Shown one piece after another: positions 22,650 to 34,157 of a stretch of DNA of 64,000 bases. This DNA comes from Cercis canadensis (taxonomy: Eukaryota > Streptophyta > Magnoliopsida > Fabales > Fabaceae): assembly GCA_003255065.1 (NCBI GenBank), contig QAOA01008219.1:135501-199500 (forward strand), written 5' to 3'. The position numbers and the translations under genes were made by a program. Position 1 is the stretch's first letter. Every line of letters starts with the position of its first letter. Below the pieces are notes generated by a model, which saw nothing but the letters and a program-made list of their open reading frames with translations, ran no database searches and was not told the DNA's origin.

Positions 22650-24060
22650 TAATTTCAAGATATTTATGATTTGCTTCCAAGTAAAATGATACAATTAAAC
22701 ATTTTCTTTTAGAAAATATAATTAAGCTTTACACGAGTAACTGAACTTTAATATGTTGTTGACTTGAAGGTACCTTCCAATAGTTATTAAATATAAATAA
22801 TGATTTCATATACTAGTAAATAATGAATTTTTCAATTGAGATTAATCTTAACATATATAAATCCTCTAATTGAGATTAATCCAACTGAACTTGCAATTGA
22901 ATTATGGGTAGTTTCAATTTAGATCATTTGTCTAAAAGCCGATTTTTGAAATAGCGTATATTATTAACATTTTAGCTATCAGTGAAATGTAATGAATCTA
23001 AGTGTTATGTTCTTAAGTGAAATCTAATTAATCTAAGTCTTATGTACATAAGTATGTGAAATCTCTTCTAAAAAAAAGTCACGTGAAATTTGATGTGTAA
23101 GTGGTATTTTTTCTAATTAATATAGGTGTTATTTTTCTTGTATCCAATATTAATAAATTATTTTTAAAAGAAAAAAGTAATGTGTAAACTGTGGTGGATA
23201 TGCAATTAAAGAAAATACCATGGCTTCAAACAAAGATTTCAATCTATTTCTACTCGCGATACTTTAACCGGTTGAAGTTAACTAAGGGAGGTGCCACGTC
23301 AGCTTGGTAAGCTTACCATATCCAATACATCCGTAAGGTACAATGCACCTCGAATCTCATTCCCTCCTGTTCACTTGACTATGCCCAATTGTCTATTTGA
23401 TAAGGAAGAATATTAATGAGAATATTTAAGACAGTCTTAGAAAGATTTATTTTTAAATTTTTTATATGCATAAGAATATAATATGAAATACGGAGCTGCT
23501 ATTTTCACACTCTAGTTTGTTAATGACATACTTTTTTTAATTTTTAAATATAATATAAACTAAATTACCCTCATTCAAAAATATAAAATTTTTTAAATTT
23601 GGCTCATCATAATATTCTTTTTAACTCTTATTAATTATAGTTTCATTTTTTTAGTTAGAAAGAGAACATATGATTAGTCAATTTTAAAAACTTTCTATTT
23701 TTGAATGAGGGTAATTTAATTTATATCATATTTAAACATTAAAGAGGATGTGACATTAGAAAATTAAGATGTAAAAATATCAGCTCCCTATGAAATATTT
23801 ATTTAAATAAAAAAAATATTGAATCTTGATAAAATCTGTCAAAAGTTTCCCTTACTAATGAGTTATTATTTGCCCACTTGGCTATAGTCTTTCCTTGTCC
23901 TTTGAAATGCATTCAATTTGTGTGGTAAGGGAATTCATGCTAATGACAATTTTCAAAAAGATTCCAAGAGAGTCTCTTTCTGCAAGTGAACGCTTTCCTT
24001 ATTCACATTCCTGGGTCATTTTCAGCAAATGTCTAGTTATAGTGCTTTCTTTTCTGTTTT
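22650..24060 (+). repeat. Dispersed repeat, copy 1 (carries a MITE)
   Basis: It matches 46031-47114 over its length, after removal of the 298-bp MITE at 23491-23788, and its right part matches 43260-43644. The copies differ by substitutions and small gaps. The similarity covers AT-rich non-coding sequence and the phrase 'gcaagtgaacgctttc' near the right end. No terminal repeats were found, so the class is unknown: it could be a segmental duplication or an old transposon. Confidence 0.65.
23491..23788. mobile_element. Mutator-type MITE with 9-bp target duplication
   Basis: TATGAAATA lies on both sides (23482-23490 and 23789-23797). The insert has imperfect inverted repeats of about 115 bp; the outer ends are CGGAGCTGCTATTTTCACAC and, on the other strand, GGGAGCTGATATTTTTACAT. 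A 9-bp duplication with long inverted repeats is typical of Mutator-like elements. The paralogous copies at 43340 and 46810 lack the insert and show a single 'tgaaatatttattta' site, confirming insertion. It has no coding capacity. Confidence 0.82.
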
Positions 24061-24640
24061 AATCCTATGTAAAACACAGATTCTTCCCTTATGAATGAGT
24101 TATTATTCGAATTTCATTGCTTCCTGGTCACTTGGATATGGTATTTCCTTGTGCTTTCAAACCCAATCGATTTGTGTAATAAGGAAATTTGTTCAGTGCA
24201 TCAAGTTTTTATGTGAGATATAATTGCCCTTCATCATTTCTTTTTATGATATGATTTTCTGTCCACATACATCAATTTTCTTTAATATCCGGAATGAGAA
24301 GAATATGATACAACTAGTGAAAGGATTTTCGAATACTGTGAAAAGCCGCCTGCTTTGAAAAACATAAATTTATGCATTGTCCCCCCTCATCTACACAAGA
24401 TTTCAAGAGAGAATCTCTTCTTGCAAGTGATCGTTTTCTTTGTTCACATTACTGGGCCATTTTCAGCAAATGTCTGGTTGTAGTCCTTTCTTATCCTTTT
24501 TGCAAGTGAAGAAAAAGCAAAATGCACTCAAGAACTTGCTTCTTTTTACTTGTATGACATTTTATTCTTTGGATAAAAGAAGAATCTTGATAGGCCATAG
24601 CTCCCTAGAAATCAAAATTGTCAACCCAGAATAGTGTAAA
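24061..24640 (+). repeat. Degenerate second unit of the dispersed repeat
   Basis: Phrases from 23850-24060 recur here in the same order: 'gagttattattc', 'tggtcacttgg', 'gatttcaagaga', 'caaatgtctggtt'. It looks like an old tandem duplication of the repeat's right part. The small ORF at 24440-24634 has no recognisable domain. Confidence 0.4.
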
Positions 24641-27600
24641 ATCATGACAACCATAACAGTCCAAGCAACCTACTATAATTCACCAAGAATTCTCCTTCCC
24701 CACTACAAATGGAAAGAGTACTAGCTCGCGAATTTCAAAAATCTAAAGTTGGAAAAAGCACAGCCAGTTTTAGAGACATAACCATCATATCTCCCTTCAA
24801 AAAAGAGACCAATAGACGAAAAGGTAAAACTAAGACTAAAACTCTTTACTGTCAATAAAAAATATAGGCATAGACAATTTGGTCTCTCAAAAACTTTTAG
24901 TACCACTTCAATCCGTGAAAGATAACTATATCCATCAAAATAATCCTCTATTTAGTTTCCCTTAAAGTTTGTTTGGGAGATTTAATTTCAAAAAGGAAAA
25001 TAAATTGATAGGTAAGTTGCAACCCTCGCACTCTTTTTTTGTTCTATTTCCGTGTTCCTCTAAATTGGGGAGTTTGGAGAGGAAAAATGTTACAATGATT
25101 ATTATACCCCTTTTTCGTAAAAAAAAATTCTGACCCATATCCTACATAAAGCCCCGGTGGGTTTCTTTCTATTTAATGGTTCTTTTGTCAGCCATGACTA
25201 AATACAGAAGAAACTTGATTCTGAAAATCATTAGATAATGGCTGAGAGGTTTCTTTCTATTTAATGGTTGTTATTTCAACCATGACTCACTGCTGAAACC
25301 TCTATCTGAAAGCCATTTGATCATTTATTACATTTGGCTTTGAAGTTAATTATATATGGTGGATGATGTTTATGTAAATAAATTATCAATTTGTTCTTCA
25401 ATTGCTTCTCTTAAGTATGCTAGCATGTGGAATTTATTAAGGAATCATGATGAAGGTTATGAGAGGGACATTGTCCTGTATTTATAGAATTTAATGAACA
25501 TACTCAATAAACAGTGCACTTTGAAATTCTAAGTTGTCCTTAAAATATTGGTTTGATGCTGTTTTCTTCCTATTCCCTTTCTTCCCCGTTGCATAATTGA
25601 ATGAAACCTGATTGAGAATATTGAAATATCAACATGAATGCTTTGATGCCAGGTTAGGTATAGATAAAAAATCTGAGTCTCAGGCTAGTTTATTGTGCTG
25701 AATAACAGCTAGATTTTCAGTTAGTGAAAATTCTCTGCTTCTTTAAATTCTCATTTTCACCACCAGTTTTTTTTTTTTTTTTTTTTACTTATTATTTATT
25801 TATCTATCTATCTGTATATTTCAACTTGCGATACATTGAGCAAGTTAAGTCACCCTAATAACTTGAGGTTCCTAAATCAGTTAAGAGAATTGATAGTAGT
25901 CTAAGTGGCCCATTTAACAAGGTTTGTACACTATTTTACGTATTACAAAGTATAATAGAACGTATGACATGATAATTTGATAAGCTACTCTGAAATCTGA
26001 ATTACCCTATCATTTTTTTTATTGAATAAATTTATTGATTGGGGTGAAAGAAAGTTGTTTTAGTCAAAACTCAAAAGTTTGACCATTAAGAAACAAATGG
26101 AACCTGAGTCAAACCCTTCTCAAGTTGCTTGCTATTGGTTTATGCACAAAATGACTTATCAGCAATCCCAATTTAAAAATAGGATAAATAGAAGATTATT
26201 ATTCATCTTAGGTGCCCGACTTAGGATTAAACTCCCTTGGTATAGAGAAGTTATCTTGTTAGTGCCCATATCATTTAAGTTCAAGGAAGAAACAAGGGTG
26301 TATAGGTGATGAGAACTCGATAGGACACTGAGTATCAGTAATTGATAAAGCACACAAATACTGGCATGCACCCAGTCAACTTGTGTTACTTCAAGTGGAA
26401 ATGTAAGAATCATTTGGCCGGTTTTGTGATGGCGGATATCACATAAAGCCTGAGTACCAAAGTACTACAGGCAATTTATGCAGAGATTGCTGCTATTCTA
26501 TATTTTATCACTCTGGATATGATTCCATGGAAATTTGCTACTTGATATGTCATTTTCACATGCTTCTTCTGCAATTTTAAGTCAAAGTTTTTAGTTTGCA
26601 ACGTTGCCTAATAGTGGGTCACTGTGTTATTGGTTTATGAAAGTGCTTAGCTCACATCCCATATACCTTGTATTGCAAAATTGTATCCAAACAAACTATG
26701 GATAATCTATGCTTGCTAACATACTACCTTGTGTTAGTTCTTCATTAATTTTTAATGAATTTTTAGGCTTCCAATAGTTCAGTTATATAATTAGTGTTCT
26801 AAAAATTTTAGAAAGTACATTTGTTTATGACTGCTTTAGTAGAAAAACTAGGCATGGAAGATGTTGAGCATATTAAGAATGAATCTTGGTGCCATTTCGG
26901 GCCCTAGGCATTCAACATTCTTTAGAATGTTTTGCTTTGCAAAATCATGTCATTCCTTGTCCATATAATGACAATCTTATATATAAAACATTCTTTGTTA
27001 AACCTGAGATCCCCTTCCCTTTCACTTGATAGAGTGAACTGAAGGAGTCCTTAGCAAATGTGTCTGCTGTGCTTGGAGAACTACCATTTTATATTGGTTC
27101 CCTGTAAGCAAGACAAGATTTGCATGGTTACAAACAATTCATAAGATCCCTTTTCTAGAAAAAAGATGTATCATATGTACTCTTGAAGGAATAATTGAGA
27201 TTTCTTAGTTTTAAAAGCAGCATACATGTTTTACTGCAAGGACTTCTAATAAATTATACTGGCCATTTGAAGGTTATTACAGTGGTTTGTATCCAATAAA
27301 CTGAGGATTGAATGCAATCCATATCTTCCTAGTGTAGATGTTGTCACATTGTGTGGAGCAGCTTATTCCAGTTTTACAGAGAGCTGTTAATTGTATGCAT
27401 AGGAATTAGAAGTATTGTGAACTAAGAAAAGTATTTTTTTCCCCCTCTTTTAATGGGAAAAGTTGTTCAACTGATAAGATTCTATGCATCACGAGCAAAA
27501 CACTCAGCCTCACTTTGCACTTCTTCAGTCAAAATTTGGTCTTGTTCCAACCCTTTCGCTAAATTTGTTGAGCGGCTATCATGTTATTGGTTCAGTGGCA

Positions 27601-28319
27601 AGGCAGGAATGGGGTTTCAATTAGGATATGCTTCTTAAGAGATGTGGCAAACGGGAAGGTAAAAAATAAGAAGTGTGCGAAAATGGAAAGGGATACAAGA
27701 AATGATATGGATAAATACCAACCCTTACTCATGTTGGTAATCCCCACACATTGCTTTATACAATAGTTGAAAATTACTCCATGTTTAGGGGTTTTGTCCT
27801 ATAAGTGGATTATTGTTGTTTTTATTATTTTTTGGTTTTTTTTTTTAAAAGATTTTGCATTTTATGTAATATTAGGGCTACTATATCCCAATTCTTTTTA
27901 TTGAAAATTGATTATGTAATAAGTTGTATTTAGAAAAAATTGAGTTGGGGCTATTATTATACAATTTGAGTAGGATCAATTGTCAATTTTATGTTAATTT
28001 TGGTGTTGGTCGAGTTTTTAACAATTTTACGTTAGAAAATGTAACTGTTATTTGGGGGTTGTGTTCTATTGTTATTTTTGGTGGTTGTAGTTTGTGTTGC
28101 ATGTGAAGACTTGTGAAGAGAATTTTATTGGAGTTAGAGAAGTATGATTCATCAATCTTTTCCTATACTATTTGGTGGTTGTAGACACTTTGTGCATGCT
28201 AAATTATACAAATATCATATGGATTGATATATTTACTTGGAAGATTTTATATATTCGAGTACATGAGAGAACACTTCATCATTGACGTGTTCTGTTTGGA
28301 GGGTATTTGACTTGCAAAG
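24641..28319. other. AT-rich intergenic DNA, no gene recognised
   Basis: Only short ORFs without recognisable domains occur. A T20 run lies at 25767-25786 followed by ATCT repeats. A 22-bp phrase around 'ggtttctttctatttaat' is repeated at 25156 and 25245, each time before an 'agccatgac' or 'accatgac' motif. I see no transposon ends or RNA genes. Confidence 0.45.
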
Positions 28320-29712
28320 TGTTGTGAGAAATCTTAATGCAAGTGTACGTTATCGTTTCCAAGTAATAAGATGAGATAGAGTTATCGTTCCCACGAGGAC
28401 TAATGTATCAACTACCGAAATTGGGTTAACCTTAATTTTATCTAATCAATCAATATAGAGAGATTTTCAAGAAACAACTAAAATAGGATGAAAACAAACT
28501 TAAACCAGCAAAATAACAAACTAAACTAGTAAAATGATAGAATTATCAAGAGAGAAAAACATCTAGAACTTTTGATTTCACCATAGCTATTCTGATTTGC
28601 TATTCCTAATTCATTAACCAAGAACACTCTTCCTAATTGCTAGCCAAGAACCCTAAATTATTTATTAGCCTTTCCCAAGGTCAAACAAAAGTATTTCCAA
28701 GTTATGAACCCACGATATTCCTATGTGAATTGCGAACAACCTAGAAATTCACTTAATTCTATGGTTCTTTTTAAATAGCTACACAGGCCATGGAGGTATA
28801 TTCCTATCCTACATGCAACCTATGTTCTTAATCTCTATGATCTTGAATTACAAATTACCTCCCAGTCTCATTGTAATTATCTAATCGACTAATTGGTGAT
28901 CAAGCAATTAGAAGCATGAAGATTTGAGAAGAAGAAGACAATTTAATAAAGGAGTTCTTGAATTAAAGAAATAGAAAATCACAAATCATCCTAGCTAGGC
29001 TACATCATAGCCCTAGAAGGGAATTTAGTTCATAGCAGAAAGGAAGAACAAGGTAAAATTAAATCTAGACATGGTTCAAAGGGAAGAAGAATAAAAACTC
29101 TGAAGAGAAGCCCCAATCTTGTTGTGCCCTTCTCCAATCCTTGTTTTTGCTCTCCTTCTTGCCTCCAAAAAGTCCAAAAAAGAATCCCCCAAATTATTCT
29201 TAAAAGTCTCTATTTATACCCCTAAGCAAAAGCCCTAAGGAAACATAAGAAAAAGGACATGTATTTAGAAATTTGGCATGGGCGCTACGGCGCTGGAAAA
29301 CGGGCGCTGCGGCGTTGGGTCTCTGCCTGAAAATCCAATTTCTGCTAACTCTGGTGTTGCTCCTCTGCCAAGAACACAAATTTTACAGCAAATGGGCGTT
29401 GCGGCGCTGGATTTCGGGCGCTACGGCGCTGGTCCTCTATCCAACAGAGTTTTGAGCACTGCAGCTCTGTATTTTAAGGGCTGCAGCCCTTGGTTGCTGT
29501 CCAACTTTTGCATTCTGATGTTCCAGGAGCTGCAGCTCTTGATTTTAAGGGCTGCAGCCCTTACTTTCTGTCCTAAATCATCATTTCTTCATTTTAAACC
29601 ATGAAACCTATAATTTAACATAACCAACCCATTAGATGACAATTAAACTCAATAAACAACCAAATAATTAAGTAAAAGATATCTAAAGAGTGGGTATGAA
29701 ACTCACTCAACA
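28320..29712 (-). mobile_element. Solo LTR, element 1-related family, minus orientation
   Basis: The termini are TGTTG...CAACA, and CAAAG is duplicated exactly on both sides (28315-28319 and 29713-29717). Read on the minus strand it has the element 1 layout: terminal hairpin region, CpG-rich motif block (29278-29560), TATA box (GGGTATAAATAG, about 29211-29222) and a primer-site-proximal end. No internal sequence remains, so it arose by LTR-LTR recombination. ORFs in the motif block are compositional artefacts. Confidence 0.88.
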
Positions 29713-30339
29713 CAAAGATCTTATGGATTAGGGGATATAACACCCACCCCGCTTGCCAAGCGAACTCCAATGCCACCGGTTTCACAGAGAACAAATTTTC
29801 CTTTAACTTTGTTTGAATTTAAAGCAGTTGTGTAGCATTGACTTGAGAATCTAGGAATACGATTGGCAGAAAATTTTGGAGCATTTCCTTCCCAAATCAA
29901 TGGATATGTTGTCTTGTGTGAGTTGAAAGTGTTGATAGCATTTGCCTTTGGTTCATCATTTCAGAAAAGGAAAAAGTTAGGCTGCTCATATATTATTTGG
30001 ACTTTAGCTAGAACAGTTTAAAGAAAAACAGGTAAATTTTGAGTAAGGAATACTCACAGTGATTACATCCCCATTTCCTATACCTAAACGGGACACAAAT
30101 TTCCTGTGAATACTGCCAGCTGCAACAATTACCAACCAAAGGGTTAAATTACTTATGGATCCTCTTTATGGTCCAAAATTTCCTGCTGCTGCCACATTCC
30201 ATTTCTCATAGCATGAAAGGATCCAATTGCTACAGGGTCATACAGATATTGTGTGTATATATATATCCAGTAATGAAACTTTATATAATATCAAACCATC
30301 TGCAATGGCATAATCAAAAGAAGCTAGGATATGCCCTAA
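29713..30339. other. Intergenic DNA
   Basis: No gene, RNA or element end is recognised here beyond the target duplication at its left edge. Confidence 0.4.
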
Positions 30340-30620
30340 AATGAAATTTTAGAAAATTTAAAAGAAAATTACCACGGATACGTTTTCTGTGGGAATTTTT
30401 TTTGATAAAAAAACTTCCCATGGTATAGTTCCCTTGGAAATACCAACAAAAATAGCATCGAACAAACTCATTTTCAAGAATTTTCTCATGATATTTTTTT
30501 AATGAAAATTCCCATGGAAAAATTTTCTGTGAGAATTTTTGTGGGAATTCCAAATTTCCATGGAAAATTCAGCTTTTCCCACAAAAAAAATTCGTGGAAA
30601 CTACTGATATTATTGTAGTG
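30340..30620 (-). mobile_element. CACTA-like element end with subterminal repeats
   Basis: Read on the minus strand from 30620, the sequence begins CACTACAATAATATCAG. It then carries many copies of a TTCCCATGGAAATT-like motif in both orientations for about 280 bp. A CACTA terminus followed by dense short subterminal repeats is the signature of En/Spm elements. The opposite end and any transposase are absent here. Confidence 0.55.
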
Positions 30621-30639
30621 AGACTGTAGTTCACTCAAA

Positions 30640-30945
30640 ATGTTCACCATCACCACATAATTAATATAAGGATACTTTTTTCTAGTTAGAAGTTAGAAGC
30701 ACTTGAATCAAACAAGAACTAATTACAATATGAATGGTCACTCACTCTTGACCAAAATCATAAAAAAGAAGGCAAACCAGTGATTAGGAGTTGAAAAATA
30801 TCAATCAAACATGACTATTCTTAACAAATTTCCTAAGAGGGTTATAAAACTTGAATCACCATCTATGTGCAAGCAATCTAAAATTAAGAACTCAGCCCAT
30901 TTGATGAAGAAATCTCGGCCTAGTTGTCAACTTAATTACTATTAA
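30640..30945 (-). repeat. Segmental repeat C, copy 1 (gene-fragment-like)
   Basis: It is a direct copy of 40881-41182. On the minus strand both copies can be read with a shared pattern, 'KWAEFL' or 'QWAEFL' followed by 'ITLLGNLLR', suggesting an old protein-coding exon. This copy has a TGA-interrupted end. I do not recognise the protein. Confidence 0.5.
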
Positions 30946-30963
30946 TTACTATATGTTTGAATT

Positions 30964-31850
30964 TGTTAGCTCCACAATTATCTAATCTTGTTTTGATGAT
31001 AACAAATGACTTTATTTCCTCTAACCTTGTGTTATGGTTTAGTGTTTTTCTCTTAGAATAGGTGAACAAGGAAAGTTGAGAACTGGATTTGAGAACTACT
31101 TTTGCCTCCATGTAAGAACTAGTTCTTAAAATAGTTATTTCGGTCTTCTGAAGTCAAATATTCAAAGATGCTGACTTGGATCTAGCCGTGTGAAGACTTT
31201 TGAATGTGTGAGCTTATTTTAAGCATGTCAAAAAGTCACCTCAGCTTGTGAAGAAAGTTTTCTGACATTGGGAGCCGTTGTAGATCCACCTTTCCAAGGA
31301 AATTAGTAAAATAAAATCATTTCTTTTTGTCACTTAAAGACAAAAGAAATAGACAGTGGAGTTTCTTTTAATCTTGGTGTGACACTAGTCCCTAAATCAA
31401 TGACTACTATTGTCCTTCATGTGATGATGCTATTCCTCTTAAGAAAGAGATCTCAAAAACTTCAGAAGCCAAGAAGTAGAAAAATAGTAGTAAGAGAGAG
31501 AGAATTGCTCTTCTCTTTCAAGTGAATTTTCTGGACTCTGCTTCTTCTTCCTCATGTACTGTTATCTATAGAAACCTTCTCTGAGAGAGTGAGAAAATGT
31601 TAATGGAGCTTGATTCTTATTTGAGTATTTTGTCTTTCAGATATCAGTAGGAAATCTAGGAGTTACTTCCTACGGTTGTGCTAGAAGGAGAAAGTTCATT
31701 GTGAGTTTTGGAGAGAAACTATAGTTGTAAAAGCTTAGAGAAGCTGGGAAAAATTAAACTCGATTTAGTGGAACCCCAAGCATTGGAAGAAGTGGATGTA
31801 GGCCTTAGTACTGAACCACTATAAATTCTTGGCTAAGATTTTTGAATGCA
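30964..31850 (+). repeat. Truncated SIRE-like copia LTR
   Basis: It starts TGTTAGCTCCACAATT and follows the 3' LTR at 51070-52251 through shared phrases such as 'gagaactagttct', 'gccgttgtagatcc', 'gaagtggatgtaggc' and 'gaaccactataaa'. It breaks off after 'ggctaag', lacking about the last 290 bp. There is no polypurine tract before it and no primer site after it, so it is an isolated LTR fragment. Confidence 0.7.
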
Positions 31851-32659
31851 AAAAAAAGGAAAATACAAGGTTTGGATAAACAATACATGTATTTTTAAAA
31901 TTCTATGCATTTGGATCGGGTGGAATTTAAAATTCATGTAAAATAATGAATTTAAAATTCCTTCAAAATAGGTGGAATTTGAAATTCATCACTCACCGGA
32001 ATCTCGGAAGGCCATCGATCTCCATTCTGCAGTCTCTTTGCTTTGGTTCTGTAGCTGCACTTTGGGGTTCCAATCACAACCTACGATCAGGGCATATAGT
32101 AATTGGGAAACCAATTGATTGAAATGGTTCTGAAAAAAAATAAAAAGCATCACACTGGAAGAATGAAAATATAAAGTTGAAACAAATGGCCCAAAAAAAA
32201 AAAAAACCGTCCAGAAAGGGGTAGATGCCTTGTATTTGATTTTTTTTTTTTTTTTTTGGTTCTTTGGTTTAGACTTTGAATTTGAACACAGAACCTACAA
32301 ATTCTGAGAATAACCTTAGTACCACTTAACCAAAGGCCGTTTGGTGAATTTTTATGTTTTTGAACAATAGCCAATGGAAAAGGCCCCTTGTGGAGAAAGA
32401 ACATGAAACCTTTGGATTCGGAAAGATGAGTAAATGCATGGCCCTTGTTGGCCCAATATTTCTTTTTCTTTTTTTTTCTTTTACTCCACTTAGAAAGAAA
32501 TTTTCTTCCCTCTAAAGATGATCTAGTTAAGAGAATTTTGATTCTTAGATGCATTTTCTTGTGGCACGAAAAAATTTTCTTATCAAGTGCAGCCCGACTT
32601 TGTGGTTACAATACTTTGAGGCCTGGTTGATGGAAAAAATTAGCATGGGTATACAATGC
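31851..32659. other. Intergenic DNA with homopolymer runs
   Basis: A(13) and T(18) runs flank 32190-32255. The stretch 31985-32085 is less AT-rich and looks exon-like on the minus strand, but I cannot assign it. The Lys- and Phe-rich ORFs here come from the homopolymers. Confidence 0.35.
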
Positions 32660-33221
32660 ACGGTAGAAAATATAAGGAATTTCACTTTCAGCCCAAAAAG
32701 CAAAAAGCCAAAGAAGTGCACGATTCTAGAGCTTGTCCACAATCCACATAAATAATAATTTGGCAAGTAACCTGCCACAGAATAAACACAAACTAACTAA
32801 TGCCTAAGATAATCAAAGTGAGATATATTTTAACAAGCACCCTTTGAACAGATTTGGTCTAACTTTTAGAATTTTAAGGTGCACCAAATAAAAGTATCAA
32901 ACTCCTAGAGAATGCTTATGTGTTCTGCTCCACATTCTCCAAAGTCGTTCAAGTAGTCATTGGTTCTGTACCAACCAATTAGATACAAGATTAGTCTAAG
33001 TTACTTCTACGTATCATTGCTACCTAGAAGTCCCCTAGAGCACTTCAGCAATTAGTGGGAGAATGTGCATAAATTCGTTTTCAAGCTTTCTTTTTTCTCT
33101 GTCTTCTTGCTTTTTCTTCTCAAATTTAGGAACAAGGGAACATATATATTTTTATAACTCCTAAGCCTGAAGCCCACTTTTAAATGGGCATTATTGTATT
33201 TTATTTATATATAAAGCTCCA
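32660..33221 (+). repeat. Segmental repeat A, copy 1
   Basis: It is the inverted counterpart of 52254-52775. Shared phrases in reverse complement include 'gcccacttttaaatgggcattatt', 'ctagagcacttcagcaatta' and 'ccaaagaagtgcac'. It is non-coding as far as I can see. The identity of the repeated unit is unknown. Confidence 0.65.
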
Positions 33222-33479
33222 CTACATTTATGACAATTTATCAGTCTAATGTGGTTAATCAAAATGAAGAATATCAAAATATAACATTGATGAAAACTAA
33301 ATAAAATCGAGTAATTGTAAGGTCTTCTTTGCCTTAATTCATACTACCAATTTTTTCCATGAAACATTTCGAATTCAAGTGTTTTTAAAATACGCTCAAC
33401 TTTAGAAAAGCTTCCCTTGAAGTTAATGTCCTGATAAATTGAATCTTCTAGAAGACAGTATGATCATATAGGTATATAT
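33222..33479. other. AT-rich spacer
   Basis: Nothing recognisable is present. Confidence 0.3.
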
Positions 33480-34147
33480 TGTGTGTGTTGCAACTCAATA
33501 TATTAAAGTGACACAAATAATAAATTGAGGGACATAAAGAAGTCATTTGGCTTAAGGCCTATGTCCACAGGTAAATACGACAAAGAGATTTCACTATAAC
33601 AGAAAGAATACACAAAGGGGGTTGAAATATACAAAGAACTCACATTTCATATACCCCAAATATCTCATAATATTTCTCACCAGTGTATATACTCTGTACT
33701 CAATACAAGAAGCTCACAAATACAAAAAGAAGTGTAATACTTTTAACCCAAAGCACTACTACAATGCCTAGTATTTAACCAAAGTGCTTCACTCAGATTT
33801 TGCTTGCCACAGATAGCTTGCGAAGGGGCTGGTATTTATAGGCACCTGCACTTCTTGCATTAAATGGCTTCTCAAATTCACGTCCTTCGTTTGCTATTCT
33901 ACTCCATAGGCTACGGTGTAAAGCTGCACAGTGGGAATAATTTTCTAACTTCATTTACTCCATGGCCTGACTATTTTGGGCAAGTAGTTGGCAAAGACTT
34001 GCACCACCGAATGCCAGCTTTAATCCATAGTATATGAAGTGGCTGGTAGATCAACTTCTACAAGCTAAGTGAACTAAATTTGTCTCCATGTAAATCATGA
34101 GTCACGGTATTTGATATCATGTGTGAAGGTCAATGGTGCTTCAGGCA
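33480..34147 (-). repeat. Probable copia-type LTR, minus orientation
   Basis: A purine tract on the minus strand (AAGTGGGAGG, 34148-34157) is followed directly by TGCCTGAAGC, as expected at the start of a 3' LTR. A TATA-like CTATAAATACC lies inside on the same strand (about 33829-33842). The far end is only approximate: CAACACACACA on the minus strand. No matching second LTR or coding sequence was seen, so this is a tentative call. Confidence 0.35.
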
Positions 34148-34157
34148 CCTCCCACTT

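Noticed and set aside
29273-29604. Overlapping ORFs of 60 and 108 codons
   Set aside because: They lie in the CpG motif array of a solo LTR and read the repeat, not a protein.
31985-32085. Exon of a host gene
   Set aside because: Composition is exon-like, but no frame, splice pair or family match was convincing.
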